Shown one piece after another: positions 50,064 to 57,435 of a stretch of DNA of 64,000 nucleotides (its first letter is position 1; each line of letters opens with the position of its first letter). Source of the stretch: Balneola sp. (lineage in GTDB: Bacteria > Bacteroidota > Rhodothermia > Balneolales > Balneolaceae); NCBI GenBank assembly GCA_003712055.1, contig RHLJ01000001.1, forward strand, positions 930,001 to 994,000. Reading direction: 5' to 3'. The translations under genes and the position numbers were made by a program. The notes below the pieces were generated by a model that worked only from the letters and a program-made list of their open reading frames with translations, ran no database searches and was not told the DNA's origin.

Positions 50064-52901
50064 ATGATTCGTGCCTTTTTATCTCTCCTGTTTTTTTTCG
50101 TATTGCCTTCTACATGGTGTTTAGGACAATTAAGTTTTCATATAAGCAATTATGATGAGTTAATTGAAGGGGCCGGAAACCAAAACTGGGACATTTCCGG
50201 AGATGGAAAGCAAAAAATATTCGTTGCTAATAATTATGGCTTACTGGTTTTAGAGAATACTAATGCCAAGATGTATGGTTTGTCTCATCAAACTATTTTT
50301 AGATCTGTAGCCTACATTGATGATCAAATTTATACCGGTTCTTTTGAGGAATTCGGTTATTGGTCTGCTAATTCTGACCAGGAATTGGAGTACACTTCGT
50401 TAGCTGCCCAGCTTGAGGATCCCGAGATGGGAAATGATGCTATCTGGAAAATTGTGAAGCATGAAGATAATATCTACTTCCATAGCTTTGGCTCTATCTA
50501 CGGGTATGATGGCGAGAATGTGTTTCGGTTGAACACCTTCGGCACCTTCATGTTCCTACATAAAGTAGGAGATGAGATATATACTCAAAAAGTCGGAGAA
50601 GGACTTTTTACTCTTCAAAACAATGAATTTGTTCCTATTCCCGGTAGTAGCTTCCTCAGTAATGAAGAAATCCGTTCAGTAATTGAATTAGCAAATGGCA
50701 ATATCATGATTGCCTCTACGGAAGGGATATATCAATATGATGGGCAGGAATTCAACAGACTGAACATAGAAGGGTATGACGATTTGGTTAATAGCGAAAT
50801 TAACGCGGCCATTCGTACTGATGATAAAATCTTTTTTGGCACCATTTTGAATGGCATCTATGTATATGATACCAATTTCAAGCTCTTAAAAACCATCACT
50901 ACCAATGATCAGCTACAAAACGACACCATTCTTTCTCTTGAAGTTGATGTATTCGGAAATATCTGGGTAGGAATGGACAAAGGTCTTTCCTACATCGCTT
51001 TTGATATTCCTTTTCAAAGTTATAGGGGTATGGCTAATGATATTGGAAGTGTATATGCAGCAACGTTATTTAACAATGAACTTTACGTAGGTACCAACCA
51101 GGGTATTTTTTGGTATAAGCGGGATACTAATGGAAATTTTTATGATAAAAACCTGATACCAGGCTCTCAGGGACAGGTATGGTTTTTGGAAGAATTTGAT
51201 GGAAAGTTGTATGGAGGTCTTAATGATGGTACCTATGTAATCGAGGATAAATCCCTGCAAAAAGTAAGTGACATTTCAGGAGGATACACCTTAAAATCTT
51301 ATCCTCTCGACAACCAGGATGTGTTGTTACAAAGTACTTACAGCGATTTGGTCGTGTATAAAAAAGAAAACAACACCTGGCAACAATCACATACACTGAT
51401 TGGATTTAGGGCTCCTGCCCGTCTTTTGGAAACTGATCATCAGGGAAATATCTGGCTCGGACATACGGTGCGAGGGATATTTAAACTTCAACCCAATATT
51501 ACTTTTACTGCCATTGATCAGATTCAGGAAATAGGTTCGGAGTATGGATTACCACAAACCACAAACAGGGTATTTAAGTTTGATGGGAGAATATTTACGT
51601 CTTTAGCCGACTCACTATATGAGTGGGATTCTATCGCAGAAAAATTTATTACCTATGTTGGACTTGATCCTTTTTTTACAACCAAAAGTACTGTAAGAAA
51701 TGTACTGCCTGCAGGAAATCATCAATATTGGGTGATAAAGGAAGCGGAGATAAGCCTGTTTGAAATTCATTTTAATTCCATAAAGCTGCTATATACCTTA
51801 ATCCCCGAGATGTATGGATTCGAAATGGTGGAAGGGTACCAAAATATTATCTCTCTGGGTAACCGGATGTACCTTATTAGCCTGGACGATGGATTTGTAA
51901 TCCTAAATATGGAAAACATTAGTAGGTCTAAATACCCCCGCACTAATGTAGAAATCAAATCACTTTCAGCGTCCAATGTACAAACCGAAAAGATTATCAC
52001 AGCCCCTGGGCCCAAGGATTTATTTCTTTCAAATGCATTCAACAATGTTACTCTTTCCTGGTCGTCAACACAGGTAGTAGGAAATCAACCCTTTTTCCAA
52101 TACAAACTTGAAGGATTAATGCCTGGGTGGAGTGATTGGTCCCCTGAAAACAGTGTACGTTTTGACCGTCTGTTGTCAGGAGAATATACATTCCTGGTAC
52201 GATCTATTGGTGTAAATGGTCTTATTTCCGAAACTACCAGCCTTTCATTTGAGATTGGAGAACCCTGGTATTTAACTACCGGCGCCTATTTTTTTTACGC
52301 ACTAATTTTCATTTCTCTTGTATTCATGATCAGGCTTTACATTTCCAGAAAACAGTGGAAGGCTATTGGAAAAGAACTGGAGGAAAAGCACAAAGCTGCT
52401 CAGCGGGATAGGGAAAAGGCCGAAAAAGAAATAATCAAACTTACCAATGAAAAGCTTCAATCAGAGATTGAACATAAATCGGCCCAACTGGCTTCTAATA
52501 CCATGGCAATGATGCGTAAAAATAATCTTCTCGCATCTCTTAAAGAGGAATTAGATAAACAAAAAAAGGAACTGGGTGTTAAACTTCCCAGCAGCTATTA
52601 CAGCAAGATTAACAGGCTCATTGAGCAAGGCATTGAGGATGAACATGAATGGGAAGTATTTGAGCAACTCTATGATCAGGCCCATGGTGATTTTTTTAAG
52701 CGGCTCAAGGAGAAGCATCCTCAACTTACTCCCAGCGACTTGAGGCTTTGTGCCTACCTGAGAATGAACCTTTCGTCAAAAGAAATTGCTCCTCTGCTCA
52801 GCATTTCTGTCCGCGGTGTTGAGGAAAGAAGATATCGATTAAGAAAGAGACTGAACCTTTCTACAGATGTAAATCTTACAGAATTGATTATGACATTTTA
52901 G
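50064..52901 (+). CDS. Propeller/Y_Y_Y sensor with LuxR-type output domain
   Basis: A 945-aa single-polypeptide sensor-regulator. Signal peptide (to about residue 22); two-component-regulator-propeller repeats across about 25-640 (GNIMIASTEGIYQYDG, FGNIWVGMDKGLSYIAF, QGNIWLGHTVRGIFKL); Y_Y_Y domain about 650-735 (FFQYKLEGLMPGWSDWSP ... GEYTFLVRSIGVNG); one transmembrane helix about 745-768; coiled coil about 775-850; LuxR-like helix-turn-helix at the C-terminus (TPSDLRLCAYLRMNLSSKEIAPLLSISVRGVEERRYRLRKRL). It lacks kinase and receiver domains. Sensors of this design often control adjacent glycan loci, so the minus-strand locus from 54.6 kb is the probable target. Confidence 0.9.
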   Translation: MIRAFLSLLFFFVLPSTWCLGQLSFHISNYDELIEGAGNQNWDISGDGKQKIFVANNYGLLVLENTNAKMYGLSHQTIFRSVAYIDDQIYTGSFEEFGYWSANSDQELEYTSLAAQLEDPEMGNDAIWKIVKHEDNIYFHSFGSIYGYDGENVFRLNTFGTFMFLHKVGDEIYTQKVGEGLFTLQNNEFVPIPGSSFLSNEEIRSVIELANGNIMIASTEGIYQYDGQEFNRLNIEGYDDLVNSEINAAIRTDDKIFFGTILNGIYVYDTNFKLLKTITTNDQLQNDTILSLEVDVFGNIWVGMDKGLSYIAFDIPFQSYRGMANDIGSVYAATLFNNELYVGTNQGIFWYKRDTNGNFYDKNLIPGSQGQVWFLEEFDGKLYGGLNDGTYVIEDKSLQKVSDISGGYTLKSYPLDNQDVLLQSTYSDLVVYKKENNTWQQSHTLIGFRAPARLLETDHQGNIWLGHTVRGIFKLQPNITFTAIDQIQEIGSEYGLPQTTNRVFKFDGRIFTSLADSLYEWDSIAEKFITYVGLDPFFTTKSTVRNVLPAGNHQYWVIKEAEISLFEIHFNSIKLLYTLIPEMYGFEMVEGYQNIISLGNRMYLISLDDGFVILNMENISRSKYPRTNVEIKSLSASNVQTEKIITAPGPKDLFLSNAFNNVTLSWSSTQVVGNQPFFQYKLEGLMPGWSDWSPENSVRFDRLLSGEYTFLVRSIGVNGLISETTSLSFEIGEPWYLTTGAYFFYALIFISLVFMIRLYISRKQWKAIGKELEEKHKAAQRDREKAEKEIIKLTNEKLQSEIEHKSAQLASNTMAMMRKNNLLASLKEELDKQKKELGVKLPSSYYSKINRLIEQGIEDEHEWEVFEQLYDQAHGDFFKRLKEKHPQLTPSDLRLCAYLRMNLSSKEIAPLLSISVRGVEERRYRLRKRLNLSTDVNLTELIMTF

Positions 52902-52925
52902 AATAATGTACAAAAGTGAGGGTTG

Positions 52926-52949
52926 TTAGCTGACGGCTATCAGCTAACA
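52926..52949. terminator. Hairpin GTTAGCTGA / TCAGCTAAC
   Basis: Perfect 9-bp stem with a six-base loop CGGCTA, 24 bases after the sensor-regulator stop. It can act as a terminator although no T run follows. The nine bases TAGCTGACG within it recur inverted at 54560-54568 on the other side of the TIR module. Confidence 0.5.
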
Positions 52950-53015
52950 GTACTCAAACCATTATTCTCCAGCATAAGTGCGCTTTGTACTTTGATAACA
53001 AATAATTTTTATTGG

Positions 53016-53099
53016 CTTTACTCTCAACATTTTTTATGATAAAGTGAATAAAACTCAAATTTGAAATAGGGATAAAGTGAACTTTGTTCACTTTACTCT
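53016..53099. promoter_or_regulatory. Repeat-rich regulatory region before the TIR gene
   Basis: Contains a perfect palindrome AAAGTGAAC-TTT-GTTCACTTT (53074-53094), the direct repeat GATAAAGTGAA at 53038-53048 and 53071-53081 (33 bases apart, about three helical turns), and CTTTACTCT at 53016-53024 and 53091-53099. This density of symmetric and phased motifs points to an operator for a repressor, which is not encoded in the module. Confidence 0.55.
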
Positions 53100-53100
53100 G

Positions 53101-53112
53101 TTGTTGTGTGGC
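53101..53112. repeat. Left cassette-boundary repeat TTGTTGTGTGGC
   Basis: Perfect 12-bp inverted partner of 54524-54535, located 24 bases before the TIR gene. The pair brackets exactly the two-gene module. The outline GTTGTGTGGC ... GCCACACAAC resembles the recombination-site cores seen around mobile gene cassettes. Confidence 0.65.
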
Positions 53113-53136
53113 ATTAAAAAAACAGAAACAAAGTAA

Positions 53137-53967
53137 ATGAGTAATCAAAGAGTCTTCCTATCATATAGCTATCAAGACAGAGAAAAGGTTGACCGTATTG
53201 CACACGAGCTACAGAGTAACAATATTGATATTTGGTATGACCAGCAGGATTTGGACGTTGGCTCGAATTGGAATGAAAAAATCCGTTATCAAATTGAATC
53301 GAGCGATACTGTCATTATTTTCCTCTCTAAGAATTTTCTTTCATCAGAATGGTCACAACGAGAACTCTGGCAAGCGCTCAGTGAATCTGAGAAGCGAAAT
53401 ATCAATATTATCCCAGTCACCTTAGAGAGGGTTAAAATTCCCTCCGACCTATCTGGATTCCTTATCCTCAATTTGGGAAACTCCGAAGCTGCTCTTCAAA
53501 AGCTCATACATAAGATTAAAACCATTCCAGAAATCACTTTTGACCATTTTACTCCATTTGAATTTGAAAAATTCGTAGGTGATTTCCTGAGAGAGTACGG
53601 TTTTGCCAACATCAAACATCAAGGTGTAGAAAGTGACAGAGGATTTGACTTCAAAGCAGAATACAAATCAAAGACACCTTTTGGAACCATTCAAATACAA
53701 CATTGGCTTGTTGAAGTTAAGTTCTATCGCCATGAAAGATTCAGCATTAACTCAATCCAACAATTGCTTGAATACAAGCGCCACCTGCTACCTGCAGACA
53801 TTAAACTGCTTCTTGTAACAAACAGTATCCTCACTTCTGTAGTCGAAAGCTATTTAAATGACTTTCAGAAAATCGAAAACACTCAAATCGAAGTAATTGA
53901 TGGGCTTTTGCTGAAGAAATTAGTCGCGAAAAGGAAGAGATTACTAGACAAATATTTTCAAATATGA
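53137..53967 (+). CDS. TIR domain fused to Mrr-like PD-(D/E)xK nuclease (candidate defence effector)
   Basis: Residues 4-120 form a TIR domain: VFLSYSYQDREKVDRIAHEL, DIWYDQQDLDVGSNWNEKI, VIIFLSKNFLSSEWSQRELWQAL with the candidate NAD-cleaving Glu76. Residues 135-265 form a restriction-endonuclease-like domain: FTPFEFEKFVGDFLREYGFANIKHQG, Asp171 in GFDFKAEY, and Glu193-x-Lys195 in LVEVKFY, the Mrr-type active site. TIR domains sense infection or hydrolyse NAD, and Mrr-like domains cut DNA. No methyltransferase is nearby, so it is not classical restriction-modification. It overlaps its partner by four bases (ATGA). A role in phage defence is an inference. Confidence 0.85.
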   Translation: MSNQRVFLSYSYQDREKVDRIAHELQSNNIDIWYDQQDLDVGSNWNEKIRYQIESSDTVIIFLSKNFLSSEWSQRELWQALSESEKRNINIIPVTLERVKIPSDLSGFLILNLGNSEAALQKLIHKIKTIPEITFDHFTPFEFEKFVGDFLREYGFANIKHQGVESDRGFDFKAEYKSKTPFGTIQIQHWLVEVKFYRHERFSINSIQQLLEYKRHLLPADIKLLLVTNSILTSVVESYLNDFQKIENTQIEVIDGLLLKKLVAKRKRLLDKYFQI

Positions 53968-54518
53968 GTCAGGTAACAGATTTTATCCAACGACTTGACG
54001 CTTGTCCATTAGGTGCTCCAGGATGGTCACAATTTGAAGACCTATGTACCGAGATTTTGGAATTTCTCTTTGTACCTCCTTTAAGACCAGCTCAAAGACA
54101 AGCAAAAACATATTCTGGAATTAACAGAAGAGATGCGGTACTACCAAATAGAAATATTGCTGCAAATCAACAAGCGAACTCCATAAATTGGCATCATCTG
54201 TTTCAAGAGTTGGATGCACGTATGATATTGTTCGAGTTCAAGAACTATGACAACACAGATATTGGCCCTGATGAGGTAAATCAGGCACTAAATTATCTAG
54301 CGAATCCAATGGGTAGATTAGCAATATTGGTATGTTCTAAACCTCCCAACGTTCAAGCTCACATAAGAAGGAATACCATTTACTCCAATGAAAAAAAAGT
54401 AATCTTGTTTATGACTAAAGAACAACTGAAAGAAATGCTTGGAATGAAAGAAAGGAATGAAGACCCTTCTGATTTAATTATGGACTTACTGGAGTTGTTT
54501 TATATACAACATGAATAA
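53964..54518 (+). CDS. Small PD-(D/E)xK nuclease-like partner of the TIR-nuclease protein
   Basis: A 184-aa protein without signal or membrane segments. GWSQFEDLCTEILEFLF (Glu25), GINRRDAVLPNRN (Asp57) and MILFEFKNYDN (Glu91-x-Lys93) follow the order of a PD-(D/E)xK active site, and DEVNQALNYLANPMGRLAILVCSK matches the following core helix and strand. I do not recognise a named family. The ATGA overlap with the TIR gene means the two are made together and probably form one complex. It could be a second nuclease or a nuclease-derived regulator of the TIR protein. Confidence 0.75.
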   Translation: MSQVTDFIQRLDACPLGAPGWSQFEDLCTEILEFLFVPPLRPAQRQAKTYSGINRRDAVLPNRNIAANQQANSINWHHLFQELDARMILFEFKNYDNTDIGPDEVNQALNYLANPMGRLAILVCSKPPNVQAHIRRNTIYSNEKKVILFMTKEQLKEMLGMKERNEDPSDLIMDLLELFYIQHE

Positions 54519-54523
54519 AAAAC

Positions 54524-54535
54524 GCCACACAACAA
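54524..54535. repeat. Right cassette-boundary repeat GCCACACAACAA
   Basis: Begins five bases after the partner gene's stop and is the exact reverse complement of 53101-53112. A second inverted pair lies outside it (CGTCAGCTA at 54560-54568 against TAGCTGACG at 52928-52936). Confidence 0.65.
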
Positions 54536-54595
54536 TATGCATAATTCATAGCTTCCTAACGTCAGCTACGACATCATACACGGTACCGCTACCTA

Positions 54596-56062
54596 CTAAT
54601 CAATCTGCTTTTCATCGGCTTGCCAGTTAAAACGCCTCACTGGTATACTCATGGCATCTTCACTTTCCATTACATCAAAAAGACGGCTCCTCATTTCATT
54701 CCTGAGCTCAATAAATCCCGGCACTTCGGCTAAATTATATCGCTCTTCAGGATCATTTTGTAGATCATAGAGCTCATCCCTGTCCCACACTCCGTGATAA
54801 TAAATGTATTTATAGCGGTCACCTCGAAGTGAAAACGTGGTTGGGGTATGTGGGAAAGCTGGTTCCCAGTAGTACTCATACAAAAACTCCCTTTCTTCTA
54901 TTGTTTTAGAAGGATCGGTGAGTAGTGGTAAAAAGGAAAGTCCATCCATGTCTATAGAACTTTCTGCTCCAAACACATCCAGAATAGTGGGAGCGATATC
55001 TATATTTCGTATCAATTGATCAATAACTGTATCAGGCTCCAGATAACCCGGCGCCCAGGCTATCATTGGCACACGGATTGATTCTTCGTAGGCATTCCGC
55101 TTGTCAATGAGGCCATGCTCGCCGTGCATAAAACCATTATCTCCCATATAAATAACAAGTGTATTCTCATCTAATCCTGATTCTGCTAAATAGTCCAGGA
55201 CTCTTCCCACACTTTCATCCAATGCAAGCAATGTCTTCAGGTAACTCTTGTAGAATTCGTCAAAGTTCATATCCCCGTGGTAAGCATAATCTACGCCATG
55301 CCAGCTATTACGCTGAGCTTTTACCCACTTAGGTTTTGTCCTGTAATTTTGCTCGGTCTTATCCATGGTAGCAGGGTACTCGATATCGATATCTTCATAC
55401 TCATCCTGATGCCGTTCAGCAGGAATAAACTCAGCATGAACCGCTTTATGGGATAGATAAAGAAAAAATGGTTCTTCGGAATCCTCCTTCCGTTCCTTTA
55501 ACCAGTCGACAGCAAAATCTGTGAGTATATCTGAGGTATATCCGCTATAGATGTCTCTCTTTCCATCCACATTTAATGTTGGATTGAAATATACTCCCTG
55601 CCCCCTAAAACTTACCCAATGATCCCAACCAGGTTTTGGGTCATCTACACTTTCGCCCATGTGCCACTTGCCAATAAAGGCCGTTTTGTATCCATTTTTT
55701 TGAACATCTTCATTAAAAAAACGGGTTCCTTCAGGAATTGGACTGGTGTTATCTACTACTTTATGAGTATGTGCATACTGCCCGGTCAAAATAGAAGCTC
55801 TGCTTGGCGAACATAGCGAGGTTGTGACAAATGCATTACGGATATGCACGCCTTCTCGAGCCATCCGGTCTAAATTCGGAGTTTTTATGTATTCCGGGGC
55901 ATCAGGATGGAAGCCCATGAAGTCGAAGCGATGATCATCACTAAGTATAAATACAACATTTTGTGGTTTGTTATCCTGGGCCTGCAGTGAAGTAGCGGAA
56001 ACTAAAAAACCCAAAAGGATAATTGACAAAACTTCGATATTGATTTTTCGTTGCCATTTCAT
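54596..56062 (-). CDS. Secreted sulfatase (formylglycine-type)
   Basis: Signal peptide to about residue 29 (ATSLQAQ), then a type I sulfatase: metal aspartates in FILSDDHRFDFMG, maturation motif CSPSR at Cys84 (TSLCSPSRASILTG), GKWHMGES, and MGDNGFMHGEHGLIDKRNAYEESIRVPMI. The C-terminus has the usual DLQNDPEERYNLAE segment. Last gene of the minus-strand glycan locus, five bases after a GH144-type gene. It probably removes sulfate esters from the glycan or its fragments. The exact linkage is unknown. Confidence 0.9.
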   Translation of the reverse strand: MKWQRKINIEVLSIILLGFLVSATSLQAQDNKPQNVVFILSDDHRFDFMGFHPDAPEYIKTPNLDRMAREGVHIRNAFVTTSLCSPSRASILTGQYAHTHKVVDNTSPIPEGTRFFNEDVQKNGYKTAFIGKWHMGESVDDPKPGWDHWVSFRGQGVYFNPTLNVDGKRDIYSGYTSDILTDFAVDWLKERKEDSEEPFFLYLSHKAVHAEFIPAERHQDEYEDIDIEYPATMDKTEQNYRTKPKWVKAQRNSWHGVDYAYHGDMNFDEFYKSYLKTLLALDESVGRVLDYLAESGLDENTLVIYMGDNGFMHGEHGLIDKRNAYEESIRVPMIAWAPGYLEPDTVIDQLIRNIDIAPTILDVFGAESSIDMDGLSFLPLLTDPSKTIEEREFLYEYYWEPAFPHTPTTFSLRGDRYKYIYYHGVWDRDELYDLQNDPEERYNLAEVPGFIELRNEMRSRLFDVMESEDAMSIPVRRFNWQADEKQID

Positions 56063-56066
56063 CGTT

Positions 56067-57413
56067 CTATTCCCCTACGGTAAAACCAAGCCGTTCTAAC
56101 CCAGTTTGTACTTCGGGAGCGCTCATAAATAAATCCCACAGCAATCCAGTTCTATAGTTTTCTATCATTACAGGAATAGGCCCCTGATCAATCGCCAGAT
56201 ACCTCGGAAGATACCAATCGTGTTCATAACTGAATGCATCATAAGGCCCATATTTCCCAATCAAACTATCCGCACTATTATATAAATACTTCAAAAATTT
56301 CATGCTTTCTTCAGGGGTATATGGAAAACTTGACAGAGCTGCGGTCGGAGAAATTACACCCAGATCTTGGTCAGGACGATGACTGGAATACCCTTTCATA
56401 GAATAACTGGAGGTGAGACCCCAAACACTATCACTATAGCCTTCATAGCTATTGGGATTATCAACACTATACGCATGATGAATCTTAGCATGATTTTGAT
56501 TTAACTCCCAATAATCTCCGTACCGATCTTTTAGGTTTGTAGGATTTAATCCCAGATACGAGTAATGTGCCCAAAAAAGAGGGCCTACTGGTGAGTCATT
56601 AGTATCATAGTGATCCAATACTGTTGGATAACCGTAAAATTCTCTATCTGTACTAATTGCTCCATCTTTTGCCCAACCTTTGTGATAAACATCGGGGTCA
56701 ATAGGATGTGTGGGTGATGACGCTGCAAGTACATACATAATCAAACACTCGTTATATCCTCTTACTGCGAAATTCATTCTCCACCCATGATTTGGTGACC
56801 AATGCCAGTACAAAACATCTTCTCCACCTTTTGTATGCCAATCCCACTCTACATTTTCCCAGATTGTATTAATCCGGCGTACCAGCTCCTGCTCTTTTTC
56901 ATTTCCATCAACAAAGTATTGACGGACTGTGAGAAGACCCTGAATCAAAAAGGCAGTTTCTACCAAGTCACCACCATCATCGTAACGGCTAAATGCTTTT
57001 GTCTTGCCGGTGTCTCCATACCACCAGTGCGGATAAACTCCATGAAAACTGTCTGCAGTTTCTAGAAAGGTGAGGATTTTATCATACCGTTCAACGGCCT
57101 CTTCTCTGGTAATAAACCCACGCTCAATACCGACCAAAATCGCCATTAGCCCAAAACCTGATCCTCCGGATGTAACCACATTTTTATCATTTTGAGGATA
57201 GATTTCATCCATATGGGTACGCTCCGGGGCCATTCCTGAAACCGGTTCTGCGTTCTCCCAGAAATATTGAAAAGTCTGGTACTGAACTTTGGTTAAGAGT
57301 TCATCTTCCTGGGTCTTAATAGCATCTTCTTTTGATGTTTGACCCTGATTTTGCGGCGATGTGCAAGCAACAAAAAGTAAAGAAACAGACAATAGGAGTA
57401 TTCTATATTGCAT
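56067..57413 (-). CDS. GH144/glycoamylase-type glucan hydrolase lipoprotein (copy 2)
   Basis: Lipoprotein signal (LLLSVSLLFVAC) followed by the (alpha/alpha)6-barrel 'glycoamylase' domain: LLTKVQYQTFQYFWENAEPVSGMAPER, VTSGGSGFGLMAILVGIERGFI, HGVYPHWWYGDTGKTKAFSRYDDGGDLVETAFLIQGLL, VLYWHWSPNHGWRMNFAVRGYNECLIMYVLAASSPTHP, GPIPVMIENYRTGLLWDLFM. Characterised members of this family are endo-beta-1,2-glucanases (GH144, for example the Chitinophaga pinensis enzyme). The whole domain is repeated in the larger gene at 59968. Probably a surface or periplasmic enzyme releasing beta-1,2-glucan oligosaccharides. Confidence 0.87.
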   Translation of the reverse strand: MQYRILLLSVSLLFVACTSPQNQGQTSKEDAIKTQEDELLTKVQYQTFQYFWENAEPVSGMAPERTHMDEIYPQNDKNVVTSGGSGFGLMAILVGIERGFITREEAVERYDKILTFLETADSFHGVYPHWWYGDTGKTKAFSRYDDGGDLVETAFLIQGLLTVRQYFVDGNEKEQELVRRINTIWENVEWDWHTKGGEDVLYWHWSPNHGWRMNFAVRGYNECLIMYVLAASSPTHPIDPDVYHKGWAKDGAISTDREFYGYPTVLDHYDTNDSPVGPLFWAHYSYLGLNPTNLKDRYGDYWELNQNHAKIHHAYSVDNPNSYEGYSDSVWGLTSSYSMKGYSSHRPDQDLGVISPTAALSSFPYTPEESMKFLKYLYNSADSLIGKYGPYDAFSYEHDWYLPRYLAIDQGPIPVMIENYRTGLLWDLFMSAPEVQTGLERLGFTVGE

Positions 57414-57435
57414 AGTGATATTAGTTAGTTTTTAA

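Noticed and set aside
53137-54518. Classical restriction-modification system
   Set aside because: There is no DNA methyltransferase or specificity subunit in or around the module, and the N-terminal domain is TIR.
54524-54595. Complete integron attC site
   Set aside because: Only one core-like half (GCCACACAACAA) is present before the sulfatase stop. No paired GTTGT..GGC half follows and no integrase is in the window, so only a cassette-like boundary is claimed.
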